Assembly: GCF_020829645.1 (NCBI RefSeq)
Contig: NZ_JAIVFS010000040.1
Coordinates: forward strand, 1-64,000
Length of the DNA: 64,000 bases
Reading direction: 5' to 3'
Origin: Nostoc mirabile CHAB5784
GTDB lineage: Bacteria; Cyanobacteriota; Cyanobacteriia; Cyanobacteriales; Nostocaceae
The notes beneath the pieces were generated by a model that was not told the DNA's origin, did no database searches, and worked only from the letters and a program-made list of their open reading frames with translations. Shown piece by piece: positions 15,878 through 24,738 of the stretch. Each line of letters opens with the position of its first letter. The stretch's first letter is position 1. A program made the translations under genes and the position numbers.

Positions 15878-16606
15878 TCAAATACTCTCTAGGTCGATGC
15901 CCTGTGTACGTAAAGCCTCCCGCAGTCGAGCAATTTCTTGCTCTGCTCGTTCGGCACGTTCTTCTGCCTGTTCGGCACGTAAACGTTCTTGTTGGGCCAA
16001 TTCTTCTGATGATAGTATCAATTGATTTTCAGTAGTGAAGAATCTTAATTTACCTTCATAAACTCCCAAATAAAGTTCTAACTGCTGACTCCACAAACGT
16101 CCATCAGTGGTTACTTGAATTTCTTGATACTTACCATCAACTAGATGAAATCCCTGAAGTTCCATTGTTACAGGATCAAACCAGAAATAATCTGGTGTAC
16201 GGAAGGTATCTTGGTAAACTTGTTTTTTTAAACCTTTATCAACTGCTGTGGTTGAACTTGACAAAATTTCCACAATCAGGTTGGGATATTTGCCGTCTTC
16301 TTGCCAAACTACCCAACTCTTACGGTCTTTTTTCTGGGTTCCCAAAACTACAAAAAAGTCTGGGCCACGGAAATGTTCTGATTTTTTCTGGTTAGGACTG
16401 TAGTAAATCGTCAAATTGCCAGAAGCATAAAAATCTTGCCTCTCTCGCCACCACAATTTAAGTATGCGAATCAGCAAATCGATTTGGTCACGGTGCAGGT
16501 CACTTTCCAAGGGTGGTTCGTCACTCAGTATATCGCCAGGAGGAAAAATAACTTCGTCGTCTGAAATATTATCAGAGATGATTTCTAGGGTAGCAGGTTC
16601 AGACAT
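15878..16606 (-). CDS. Uma2-family (DUF820) endonuclease-like protein with coiled-coil tail
   Basis: A 242-residue member of the cyanobacteria-rich Uma2 family, a PD-(D/E)XK fold. GPDFFVVLG near residue 80 supplies the acidic residue, YPNLIVEILSSSTTAVDKGL near 107-126 supplies the E and downstream lysine, and YFWFDPVTMELQGF is the usual following strand pair. The last 50 residues (AQQERLRAEQAEERAERAEQ) form a coiled coil. The biological role of the family is not established. It is leftward, with other accessory genes on both sides. Confidence 0.85.
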   Translation of the reverse strand: MSEPATLEIISDNISDDEVIFPPGDILSDEPPLESDLHRDQIDLLIRILKLWWRERQDFYASGNLTIYYSPNQKKSEHFRGPDFFVVLGTQKKDRKSWVVWQEDGKYPNLIVEILSSSTTAVDKGLKKQVYQDTFRTPDYFWFDPVTMELQGFHLVDGKYQEIQVTTDGRLWSQQLELYLGVYEGKLRFFTTENQLILSSEELAQQERLRAEQAEERAERAEQEIARLREALRTQGIDLESI

Positions 16607-16635
16607 CAGCGATCGCTCCGCGATTTACGTTCATT

Positions 16636-17280
16636 TTACTGAAAATTCGGTAACTTGCAGACGGCTTTTAAAACTTGTAACAACTCAATTGCACCGGGAG
16701 ATTCATTCAGACTTAATAATGGCATTAACTGATAAGTAGGTTGCTGTTCATGTCTTAAATAAACAAATTGATAACGCAGTCCGTTAGTTGCCAAACCCCA
16801 AACTGATGGTTGTTGGTCTAAACTTTTAAAAGCATAAGTGAGTAATTGAGGTAAACCCTCACCCACTTCAACCGCACTATTTTTCGTTTCAATTACTACA
16901 ACCCAAAAAGGCGGCGCAATATTACTTTGAGGACTGTTGATTGCTAAAATATCCATCCGTCCGGTAATTCTTTTGTCTTCATCTTCGACTGCGGTCGCAA
17001 TGCTATCTTCCATTGTCAACCGAATCGGCACATCGTAAAACCCAGCTAACCGCATCAAGGGTGCGATCGTTAAGAATTTAACTAAACCTTCAGAAATTTT
17101 CCTAGCGCTTAAATAGCGACGGAAGTCGTTTCTGATTTTTAATAAATCCTGCTGTTCAAACTCAGAGAGTGGTTCTAGAGTTAAAAAGTCTGTGAATGAA
17201 CCATTGGAAAGTTCTTCTAGTTTGAGAAAGCGATGAACATCGTTGAGAGATAGGCTGCTAGCTTCGACGGTGAGTGTCAT
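16636..17280 (-). CDS. PD-(D/E)XK nuclease-like protein (HsdR N-terminal type)
   Basis: A 214-residue protein resembling the isolated N-terminal nuclease domain of type I restriction R subunits. The core motif is visible: GRMDILAIN (acidic residue, near 107) followed by FWVVVIETKNSAVEVGEGLP (E-x-K, near 131), then QLLTYA, the conserved Q-rich helix. The N-terminal 90 residues are helical. There is no helicase or methyltransferase gene nearby, so it is a stand-alone domain. Together with the Uma2 gene 30 bp downstream it forms a leftward accessory block. Start at ATG 17280. Confidence 0.75.
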   Translation of the reverse strand: MTLTVEASSLSLNDVHRFLKLEELSNGSFTDFLTLEPLSEFEQQDLLKIRNDFRRYLSARKISEGLVKFLTIAPLMRLAGFYDVPIRLTMEDSIATAVEDEDKRITGRMDILAINSPQSNIAPPFWVVVIETKNSAVEVGEGLPQLLTYAFKSLDQQPSVWGLATNGLRYQFVYLRHEQQPTYQLMPLLSLNESPGAIELLQVLKAVCKLPNFQ

Positions 17281-17512
17281 AGTTTCAGGCGTTGTTTGTC
17301 CAGACTACTTATATTTTGCAACATTCGCGGTAGATAGGTTGCAATGTAACCTCTTTACATTTCTTGATCGCTTGCTTTTGCTAGATGAAAATGAATGTAA
17401 ACTAAATAACTCGGCAATTTTTACCTAGCTTAACGAAAATCTAAACAATGTCTAGCACAACTAAGCTAAGAATAGTTTTTAGTAACAATAGCGATCGCAC
17501 TCATAACTAACC

Positions 17513-19486
17513 ATGTCTCAACCAACTATAGAATCAATCCTACAAGAGAATCGCCTATTTCATCCTGACTCGGAATTCTCGCAGAATGCCCATATCAAAA
17601 GTCTGGAAGACTATCAGCGCCTCTACGACAAAGCTAAAGCTGATCCGCAACAATTTTGGGCAGATTTGGCTGGAACAGAATTAGAATGGTTCCAAAAATG
17701 GGATACGGTATTAGATTGGCAACCACCTTTTGCTAAATGGTTCGTTGGTGGTAAAATTAATATTTCTTACAACTGCCTTGACAGACATCTCACTACCTGG
17801 CGCAAAAATAAAGCAGCATTGATTTGGGAAGGAGAACCAGGTGATTCGCGTACCCTCACTTATGCCCAACTACACCGAGAAGTTTGCCAGTTTGCCAATG
17901 TGTTAAAGCAACTGGGTGTACAAAAAGGCGATCGCGTTGGTATTTATATGCCGATGATTCCCGAAGCTGCGATCGCTATGTTAGCCTGTGCCAGAATTGG
18001 CGCACCTCATAGCGTGGTATTTGGTGGTTTTAGTGCCGAAGCTTTGCGCGATCGCTTAATTGATGCCACAGCTAAACTAGTAATCACGGCTGATGGTGGT
18101 TGGCGCAAAGATGCGATCGTTCCTCTCAAAGAACAGGTAGACAAAGCCTTAGCTGATGGTGCTGTTCCCAGTGTTGAAAATGTCCTAGTTGTCAAGCGCA
18201 CCGGACAAGAAACTTATATGCAATTGGGGGGACGCGATCATTGGTGGCATGATTTGCAAAAAGGTGCATCAGCCGATTGTCCCGCCGAACCAATGGACAG
18301 CGAAGATATGCTGTTTGTCCTCTACACTTCTGGCAGCACGGGCAAACCGAAGGGCGTTGTGCATACAACTGCTGGTTATAATTTGTATACCCATATCACT
18401 ACCAAGTGGATCTTTGACCTCCAAGATACAGATGTATATTGGTGTACCGCAGATGTAGGTTGGATTACCGGACATAGCTATATTGTCTACGGCCCGCTTT
18501 CTAACGGTGCAACCACGGTTATGTATGAAGGTGCGCCCCGTACTTCTAATCCTGGCTGTTTCTGGGATGTAATTGAAAAATACGGCGTTAATATTTTTTA
18601 TACTGCACCTACGGCAATTCGGGCATTTATTAAGATGGGCGAACAACATCCCAATGCGCGAAACCTATCTTCGTTGCGTTTGCTGGGAACCGTTGGCGAA
18701 CCGATTAACCCAGAAGCTTGGATGTGGTATCAGAAAGTAATTGGTGGCGATCGCTGTCCAATTGTTGATACTTGGTGGCAAACGGAAACCGGCGGTATCA
18801 TGATTACACCGCTACCAGGAGCAATTCCCACCAAACCTGGTTCTGCAACTCTTCCCTTCCCAGGAATTATTGCAGATGTCGTGGATTTAGAAGGAAACAC
18901 CGTACCCAATAACGAAGGCGGTTATCTAGCAGTGCGACATCCTTGGCCAGGAATGATGCGGACAGTCTACGGCGATCCAGAACGCTTCCGCCGCACCTAC
19001 TGGGAACACATTCCGCCCAAAGATGGTAACTATACTTACTTTGCTGGTGATGGCGCAAGGCTTGATGAAGACGGCTACTTTTGGGTAATGGGTCGTGTGG
19101 ATGACGTATTGAATGTATCAGGACACCGACTCGGTACAATGGAAGTAGAATCAGCTTTAGTTTCGCATCTAGCAGTTGCAGAAGCGGCGGTAGTGGGTAA
19201 GCCAGATGAACTTAAGGGTGAAGAAGTAGTTGCTTTTGTGACTTTAGAAGGCACTTATCAGGCAAGTGAGGAACTAAGTAAAGAACTCAAACTGCACGTT
19301 GTCAAAGAAATTGGTGCGATCGCGCGTCCAGGAGAAATTCGCTTTACAGACGCTTTGCCCAAAACGCGATCGGGTAAGATTATGCGGCGCTTGCTGCGGA
19401 ATCTAGCTGCGGGTGAAGAGGTATCTGGGGATACTTCGACATTGGAAGATAGAAGCGTGTTGGATAAATTGCGGGAAGGAGCGTAG
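17513..19486 (+). CDS. acs: Acetyl-coenzyme A synthetase
   Basis: A 657-residue AMP-forming acetyl-CoA synthetase, activating acetate to acetyl-CoA through acetyl-AMP. All adenylate-forming signatures are present: YTSGSTGKPKGVVHT near residue 270, WWQTETGGIMITP near 420, the ADGARLDEDGYFWVMGR hinge segment near 517, and the regulatory lysine region PKTRSGKIMRRLLRNLA near 623. Length is normal (about 650). Start at ATG 17513 (MSQPTIESIL). It stands as a single gene. Decayed copies of its 3' end lie downstream at 20571 and 21403, indicating a past tandem duplication of acs. Confidence 0.97.
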   Translation: MSQPTIESILQENRLFHPDSEFSQNAHIKSLEDYQRLYDKAKADPQQFWADLAGTELEWFQKWDTVLDWQPPFAKWFVGGKINISYNCLDRHLTTWRKNKAALIWEGEPGDSRTLTYAQLHREVCQFANVLKQLGVQKGDRVGIYMPMIPEAAIAMLACARIGAPHSVVFGGFSAEALRDRLIDATAKLVITADGGWRKDAIVPLKEQVDKALADGAVPSVENVLVVKRTGQETYMQLGGRDHWWHDLQKGASADCPAEPMDSEDMLFVLYTSGSTGKPKGVVHTTAGYNLYTHITTKWIFDLQDTDVYWCTADVGWITGHSYIVYGPLSNGATTVMYEGAPRTSNPGCFWDVIEKYGVNIFYTAPTAIRAFIKMGEQHPNARNLSSLRLLGTVGEPINPEAWMWYQKVIGGDRCPIVDTWWQTETGGIMITPLPGAIPTKPGSATLPFPGIIADVVDLEGNTVPNNEGGYLAVRHPWPGMMRTVYGDPERFRRTYWEHIPPKDGNYTYFAGDGARLDEDGYFWVMGRVDDVLNVSGHRLGTMEVESALVSHLAVAEAAVVGKPDELKGEEVVAFVTLEGTYQASEELSKELKLHVVKEIGAIARPGEIRFTDALPKTRSGKIMRRLLRNLAAGEEVSGDTSTLEDRSVLDKLREGA

Positions 19487-19501
19487 AAATTTTAGATTTT
19501 G

Positions 19502-19533
19502 GAAAGGCATTTCCTGTATTGGAGATGCCTTTC
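19502..19533 (+). terminator. Possible acs terminator hairpin
   Basis: GAAAGGCAT (19502-19510) pairs with ATGCCTTTC (19525-19533), with further TTCC..GGAG pairing possible in the loop, 15 nt after the acs stop. There is no T run after it, so its strength as a terminator is uncertain. Confidence 0.45.
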
Positions 19534-19608
19534 TATGAGGCTCACAATATGATCCGTTATACATAGCTATGAAATACATCCTAGTATTAACTTACTTTTG
19601 ATTAATTA

Positions 19609-20243
19609 ATGCCACCAAGAGATAGCATTCACAATCTAGTCAAGCAAGCGATTATTAAAGATGGTTGGAAAATAACTGACCAAATAATTACTAATTCGTA
19701 ATTCGTAATTCGTAATTCGTAATTAAAGGTACAGAGCAACTAACTAACATTTTATGGAGACAAATAAATTTATTCCTCAATTAGGCCCCCGACTTCAGTC
19801 GTGGGGTAATAATTACGAATTACGAATTATAAATTACGAATTATTTTGACGATCCTTATGTTATTTCTTACGGGGATAGATTCTTATTTATAGATTTGGC
19901 TGCTACTTTATCATCAACAGTTAACCAAGCTCAAGGAAGTTTTATCGGTGCAACAAAAGAAAATCAGCGAATAGCAATTGAAATTAAAGATTTTCGCGGT
20001 CAATCTGTTATTGCTGATTTAGAACAAGCGATTGGACAGTATACACTCTATCAGCTTTTACTCAGTAGAATAGAACCAGAGCGAGAACTCTATTTAGCGA
20101 TTACAGATACTATCTATAGCAATATTTTCAATGAACCAATTGGCGAACTAGTAATTACAGAAATGCCACTGAAATTAATTATCATCAATTTAAAAACAGT
20201 AGAGGTCATACAATGGATACCAACACGACCTATCGAGAAATAG
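19609..20243 (+). pseudogene. xisH: xisH (fdxN-element excision factor), interrupted by a repeat
   Basis: The XisH N-terminus (MPPRDSIHNLVKQAIIKDGW KITD) is encoded at 19609-19680 and continues at 19848-20243 (DDPYVISYGDRFLFIDLAAT, then EIKDFRGQSVIADLEQAIGQ and later conserved parts). A 166-bp repeat sits exactly between, flanked by a TGAC duplication, and brings an in-frame TAA at 19699. Known family role: XisH and XisI are needed with XisF for excision of the fdxN element in heterocysts; the fold is PD-(D/E)XK-like. Removing the insert plus one TGAC restores an ordinary XisH of about 155 residues. The downstream part might be expressed from TTG 19896 but would lack the N-terminus. Confidence 0.9.
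19681..19846. mobile_element. MITE inserted in xisH, 4-bp TSD TGAC
   Basis: Ends CAAATAATTACTAATTCG and ACGAATTATTT form terminal inverted repeats built of AATTCGTA/TACGAATT units. TGAC occurs on both sides (19677-19680 and 19847-19850). The interior includes CCCCGACTTCAGTCGTGGGG, a hairpin resembling IS200-type ends. The same AATAATTCGTAATT end type occurs in several intergenic places (37650, 52080, 54130, 54810). Confidence 0.85.
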
Positions 20244-20536
20244 TCAAGCAGATAATTATACAATATGCTAAACTACGTCCCTCGCATGGAGATATTCGAC
20301 TTGACCCAATCTTTGATGAAACGCACGATAGGTGTGCTTTGATGCAAGTGGGTTGGGATAGAGGACGGCGAGTTCGAGGAAATCTAATTTATGTCATGCT
20401 ACAAAATGGTAAGGTTTATATAGAATATGACGGCATAGAACACGGCATAACCCAAGATTTGATAGCGATGGGTGTTTCTCCAACAGATATCGTTTTAGCT
20501 TTTCTACCTGAATCAGAGCTAGCTGCTAGTGCATGA
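20213..20536 (+). CDS. xisI: XisI-family fdxN-element excision controlling factor
   Basis: A 107-residue protein with the whole XisI pattern: YREIVKQIIIQYAKLRPSHG at the N-terminus, DRCALMQVGWDRGRRVRG, then VYIEYDGIEHGITQDLIAMG and a terminal FLPESE segment. XisI works with XisH in known systems to control excision of a DNA element during heterocyst differentiation; many paralogous pairs exist with unknown targets. It overlaps the end of xisH by 31 nt, so the two were translated together; here xisI is intact although xisH is broken. Confidence 0.92.
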   Translation: MDTNTTYREIVKQIIIQYAKLRPSHGDIRLDPIFDETHDRCALMQVGWDRGRRVRGNLIYVMLQNGKVYIEYDGIEHGITQDLIAMGVSPTDIVLAFLPESELAASA

Positions 20537-20570
20537 AAGCTCTAAATTAAGATTATCATTCTCAGTGTCT

Positions 20571-20602
20571 GGGCGATCGCGCGTTCCGGAGAAATTCGCT
20601 TA
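20571..20602 (+). pseudogene. Fragment of acs (GAIARPGEIRF region)
   Basis: GGGCGATCGCGCG followed by GGAGAAATTCGCTT matches acs at about 19315-19346 with one or two changes. It is too short to code, and is the left piece of a decayed duplicate of the acs 3' end. The rest of 20537-20682 is noncoding. Confidence 0.7.
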
Positions 20603-20682
20603 CGGTCTGTCTTGTGATGCATTACGCGATAACATACCTCATTTATCATAAAGATTAAAACATTATTGAGGCATTCAGAGCG

Positions 20683-21363
20683 ATGAAGGTGAAGCGCAAA
20701 CTGAAATCAGCATTTGTTCAATCTTTTGGCGGCATGACGCTGAGTATTATCACTGTAATTGGTTTATCACCATTAGCGTTAGCGGTTCCTGCAAAACTTT
20801 CTTTGCATTCCCCTGGACAGTCGGTTGAGAGACAACCACAAAAACTAGCACAGTTTTCAGACACAGGGCCATCAGAGCGATCGCAGATGCTGCAACAAGC
20901 CAATGCTTTATTTAATCAGGGAGAGTTGACAGGTGCAGAGGAAAATTTACGCAAATTCATTAAACAATTTCCAGACGATGCCTTTGGACACTTTCAACTA
21001 GGAAATGTGCTTTTTCGGCAAAAGAAATCAGAAGAAGCGATTAGCTCTTATCAAGAAGCTATTCGCCTCCAGCCAAAATACGCTCTAGCTTACAATGCGA
21101 TGGGTATGGTTTACGCTAGCCAAAGTCGCTGGGAAGAAGCCATTACTCAATATAAAAAAGCTCTAGAAATTAATCCTAATTATGGCGAGGGGCTGACTAA
21201 TTTTGCACTGGCATTGTGGCAAACAAATAAAAAAGACGAGGCGCTATCTTCTTTAGAAAAAGCTTTAAAAATCTTCAAAGAACAGAATAGAGGTGAAAAA
21301 GCTAACCAAGTCGAACGAATCTTGCGAGAGATCAAAACTGCTGATGATCCTAGTGTTTCATGA
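20683..21363 (+). CDS. Secreted or periplasmic TPR-repeat protein
   Basis: A 226-residue protein with an N-terminal signal peptide (basic MKVKRKLKSAF, then hydrophobic MTLSIITVIGLSPLALA). After a linker, four TPR motifs follow, at about residues 70-205, for example FGHFQLGNVLFRQKKSEEAI and ALAYNAMGMVYASQSRWEEA. TPR arrays mediate protein-protein contacts; the partner is unknown. The gene sits between two decayed pieces of an acs duplicate, so it appears to have been placed there by rearrangement. Start at ATG 20683. Confidence 0.85.
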   Translation: MKVKRKLKSAFVQSFGGMTLSIITVIGLSPLALAVPAKLSLHSPGQSVERQPQKLAQFSDTGPSERSQMLQQANALFNQGELTGAEENLRKFIKQFPDDAFGHFQLGNVLFRQKKSEEAISSYQEAIRLQPKYALAYNAMGMVYASQSRWEEAITQYKKALEINPNYGEGLTNFALALWQTNKKDEALSSLEKALKIFKEQNRGEKANQVERILREIKTADDPSVS

Positions 21364-21402
21364 AAATCATATTATTCCGTGGATAAAAGTTAAAAAGAGT
21401 TG

Positions 21403-21531
21403 CTGAAAATTAGCTTTAAGGATGCTTTGCAAAAACTGCGATCGGGTATTATCCAGCAGTTGCTGCGGAATTTGGCTGCTGGTGATACTTTGACGTTAGA
21501 TAATCTCCGGGTATTGGGTAAGTTGCGGTAA
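21403..21531 (+). pseudogene. Fragment of acs 3' end
   Basis: The frame LKISFKDALQKLRSGIIQQL then LRNLAAGDTLTLDNLRVLGK ends with TAA and aligns to the acs C-terminus (EIRFTDALPKTRSGKIMRRL, LRNLAAG...). The catalytic lysine of SGK is replaced by I. It has no upstream continuation, so it is a pseudogene fragment from an old acs duplicate. 21532-21764 holds no gene that I can see. Confidence 0.85.
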
Positions 21532-21764
21532 CGTGCGTAGTTTAAATAAGTTTCACATAACTGTGTAAAATCTGTATGGGGTAGGCAAAATTGTCTACCC
21601 TGTATTGTATGAATAAAATTATTTATGCTGGAATTGCTTTTACCTAGTTGATTCTCAAGATATATCACAATCGGCGTTTTGAGCTTAACCCCAATAAACT
21701 CGGATTAGTACCTCATAATTAAGGAAGGTTTGAAACTGATGACGACAAACCAGGAGAAGCGTGT

Positions 21765-22952
21765 ATGCAAGTAAGACAAGAAATTTTTGATACTTATTGG
21801 CGATTTGCTACTATGCGCCAGGAAGTATTTTTCAACAAAATTAACAATGTACCACCACCCTGGACGGGTGACCCGATTATTAACACTTATAAATTTTGTA
21901 ATGCATATCGAGCAAGCGATCGCGTTTCACAATATTTGATAAAAAACGTAATTTACGATGAGAATAGGAGCAAGAACGAAGAAGAAGTAATTTTACGGAT
22001 TCTACTATTTAAAATCTTTAATAAAATAGAAACATGGGAATACTTAGAAAACAAAATAGGAGACTATATTAGACTATCTAACTTCGACTCAAATGTGTAT
22101 TCAGATATATTACAAGATGCTATGAATCTTGGATATGTAATTTATACCAGTGCATATATGTCTTGTGCCAGCAAAGAGTTTGGTTATGATAAAAAACACC
22201 AGAATCATTTGGCATTAATTGATAAAATGGTTGTCCAAGATAGAGTAGTCAATCGCATAGTAAAAGCTAAAAAGTTTGGAGGCGTTTTTCAGATTCTTCA
22301 AGAATATCCATTGCTAGGTAAGTTTATGGCTTACCAATTAGCGACAGATATTAATTATAGTGAAATTATCAACTTTGACGAAAACAGTTTTACTATAGCA
22401 GGCCCAGGAGCCGAACGTGGTATCAGCAAGTGTTTCCTTGATACAGATGGTAAAACATATACTGATATCATTCATTGGATGACTGAAAACCAAGAAAAAG
22501 AGTTTCAGCGTTTGGGGTTAAATTTTCAATCACTCTGGAGTCGTCCACTACAGGCTATAGACTGTCAAAATCTTTTTTGTGAAACTGATAAATACTGCCG
22601 AGCAGCATTTCCCGAATTGAAAAGTAATCGCAAAAAAATCAAATCAAAATTTACTTCAACGCCTCAAGCAATTGATTATTTTTATCCACCCAAATGGTGT
22701 ATTAATGATAAAGTTAAAGAAAGTTTAGCACAGAGATTGCCAACATTAGAGATTACTAATTTGCAAATATTAAATAATAGTAATTGTCAGCAATTATCTT
22801 TGGAGCTAGATTCTCAGGTAAAAACAACATCTGAAATTCCGAATAATGTATCAAAACAATATAAAAAATCTGAACAAGAGACTCAGAGAAAAAAATCAAA
22901 AGTTTTACAAAATCCAGAAATGGAAAAACATGAACAGTTGTGTCTGTTTTAA
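21765..22952 (+). CDS. HMUDK-helical / thymine-pyrophosphorylase-like protein (nucleotide kinase domain family)
   Basis: A 395-residue protein whose residues 8-260 match the pattern I know from the family annotated 'nucleotide kinase domain / 5-hmdU DNA kinase helical domain' and the related alpha-glutamyl/putrescinyl-thymine pyrophosphorylases: YWRFATMRQEVFFNKINN, PPWTGDPIINTYKFCNAYRA, SDRVSQYLIKNVIY, and later YQLATDINYSEIINF and GPGAERGISKCF. In phages these proteins act in hypermodification of thymine bases. The C-terminal 130 residues are polar, with a cysteine set (CQNLFCETDKYCRAAFP) that may bind metal or DNA. AGGAG lies before ATG 21765. It heads a three-gene cassette with AT-rich composition. 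Exact biochemical activity is not established. Confidence 0.72.
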   Translation: MQVRQEIFDTYWRFATMRQEVFFNKINNVPPPWTGDPIINTYKFCNAYRASDRVSQYLIKNVIYDENRSKNEEEVILRILLFKIFNKIETWEYLENKIGDYIRLSNFDSNVYSDILQDAMNLGYVIYTSAYMSCASKEFGYDKKHQNHLALIDKMVVQDRVVNRIVKAKKFGGVFQILQEYPLLGKFMAYQLATDINYSEIINFDENSFTIAGPGAERGISKCFLDTDGKTYTDIIHWMTENQEKEFQRLGLNFQSLWSRPLQAIDCQNLFCETDKYCRAAFPELKSNRKKIKSKFTSTPQAIDYFYPPKWCINDKVKESLAQRLPTLEITNLQILNNSNCQQLSLELDSQVKTTSEIPNNVSKQYKKSEQETQRKKSKVLQNPEMEKHEQLCLF

Positions 22953-22997
22953 GAGAAGCGGCTCTTTATTAATCCACAGTAATTCAGAGTAAAATAC

Positions 22998-23495
22998 ATG
23001 GACATAAAAGGATATGCTAAGTTCGACATCACTAGAAAGTATCGCTACTTACTGCGGCGTAAATGGGATATAAGTTTACCTCAAGTTACTTTTGTGATGC
23101 TTAACCCAAGTACCGCCGATGATAAGAAAAATGATCACACCCTCACTAGATGTATTGACTTTGCTAAGTCTTGGAAATATGGTTCTCTTGAAGTAGTTAA
23201 TCTATTTGCTTATTGTGCTACAAACCCCCGTGAACTTTGCCAAGTAGATAACCCTGTGGGGCCAAAAAACAACTGCTATATTCAAGTAGCAACAAAACGC
23301 GCTGCCTTAATTATTTTGGCATGGGGTGCGGGGAAATATCCCAGAATTCAGAACCGTGAAAAAGAAGTGTTAAGTCTAATTTCTGATAAACAACCTCTTT
23401 ACTGCCTAGTTCTAACAAAGTATGGATACCCACACCATCCGTTACGTCTTTCAGTTAGTACACAACCAATTATTTTTCCTAGTAATTCTCTATAA
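22998..23495 (+). CDS. DUF1643 family protein
   Basis: A 165-residue protein with clear DUF1643 landmarks: FVMLNPSTADDKKNDHTLTR, then LEVVNLFAYCATNPREL, DNPVGPKNN, and the C-terminal LTKYGYPHHPLRLSV. The family is small, globular and of unknown function, often carried by phages and genomic islands near DNA-modification genes. It starts 45 nt after the upstream gene in the same direction, consistent with an operon. The conserved N-P-S-T-A-D and H-P-L residues look catalytic, but no reaction has been assigned that I know of. Confidence 0.85.
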   Translation: MDIKGYAKFDITRKYRYLLRRKWDISLPQVTFVMLNPSTADDKKNDHTLTRCIDFAKSWKYGSLEVVNLFAYCATNPRELCQVDNPVGPKNNCYIQVATKRAALIILAWGAGKYPRIQNREKEVLSLISDKQPLYCLVLTKYGYPHHPLRLSVSTQPIIFPSNSL

Positions 23496-23594
23496 ATATA
23501 GTTTAATTTTCTAATGGTGATACTTTTTATTCATCGTCAGATTTATATTTCATCCTTCAGAGAATCACTATAATCAACAATTTTAAAATTGGAT

Positions 23595-24500
23595 ATGTCT
23601 ATTATGAATTTTTCTGAGTATCAAACACAAGCACTGAAGACAGACCAAATTCCTGCTGTCGAAGGTACTGAACTAATCATACCGCTACTAGGTTTAGTGG
23701 GTGAAGTTGGCTCATTGATGACTGAGTATAAAAAACATTTACGCGACGGTGATGCACACAAACTATTTAAAGAAGGCATCGCGGAAGAATTGGGAGATAT
23801 GCTTTGGTATATTTCCAACTTGGCAAGCAAGTTTAACCTTAATTTGGAAGAAATTGCGGAAGATAATCTGAGAAAGTGCCGTGACCGTTGGGGATGGAGA
23901 GATTCAGCACAGATAGATGATAAAGCTACAACCTACATATTCGACAATGACTTTCCTGAAAATGAAAGTTTACCACGACAATTTGAAGTAGAAATTACGG
24001 AGGTAAGCAAAGATAACTCAATCAAAATGAAGGCATTTGTCAACAAAAAACAAATTGGAAATGACCTCACCGATAATTCTTATACAAGCGATGGCTACCG
24101 CTTTCATGATGTTTTCCATTTTTCCTACGCCGCAGTTTTAGGTTGGTCTGTGGTCACTCGTAGTATTCTTAAATGTAAGCGTAAAAGCAATCTCCGCATT
24201 GATGAGGTTGAAGACGGTGGTCGTGCAATAGCTATTGAGGAAGGTATATCAGCACTCGTATTCGCCTATGCCAAAGATCACGGCTTCTTAGAAGGTGTTA
24301 CAGTCATAGATTATCAGTTGTTGAAAACTATCAAAAATATGACATCGCATTTAGAAGTTTCTCAGTGTTCGTTGGGTGATTGGGAGAAGGCAATTCTGAT
24401 GGGCTATGATGTCTGGCGGCAGGTAGATAAATATCGGGGTGGAACGGTAGTTGTTGACCTTAATACACGCTTGATAACTTATCAAATAGCAATAAACTGA
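23595..24500 (+). CDS. MazG-type nucleotide pyrophosphohydrolase with C-terminal extension domain
   Basis: About 301 residues. The N-terminal 105 residues are a MazG-like all-alpha NTP pyrophosphohydrolase: LLGLVGEVGSLMTEYKKHLR gives the first E-x-x-E, and GIAEELGDMLWYISNLASKF the E-x-x-D pair that binds magnesium. Residues about 160-300 form a second conserved domain (GYRFHDVFHFSYAAVLGWSV, DGGRAIAIEEGISALVFAYA, WEKAILMGYDVWRQV) that I associate with the MazG C-terminal domain of nucleic-acid-modification systems. ATG 23595 is preferred over TTG 23589; ATG 23604 is also possible. It follows the DUF1643 gene by about 100 nt. Likely removes or remodels a nucleotide in concert with its neighbours. 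Confidence 0.85.
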   Translation: MSIMNFSEYQTQALKTDQIPAVEGTELIIPLLGLVGEVGSLMTEYKKHLRDGDAHKLFKEGIAEELGDMLWYISNLASKFNLNLEEIAEDNLRKCRDRWGWRDSAQIDDKATTYIFDNDFPENESLPRQFEVEITEVSKDNSIKMKAFVNKKQIGNDLTDNSYTSDGYRFHDVFHFSYAAVLGWSVVTRSILKCKRKSNLRIDEVEDGGRAIAIEEGISALVFAYAKDHGFLEGVTVIDYQLLKTIKNMTSHLEVSQCSLGDWEKAILMGYDVWRQVDKYRGGTVVVDLNTRLITYQIAIN

Positions 24501-24738
24501 CACCAAAGGCAAAGTAACAAAAGCACAACTTAACAATTGAGATGCAATGTTTTTGTAAGCATCTCTAATTTGAAAGAACGTACTTGATTGCGAATTTAAT
24601 AGGTGCAAAATTCCTAAGTCTCAAGTACTCTAGGACAACAAAGCTTGTTATATTTATAGGAATTACGCATTGACAAGAAATCGCAAATATGAGTAAGTAA
24701 AAAACCACATCTTTCGTAAGGGCACAGCATTGCTCATT

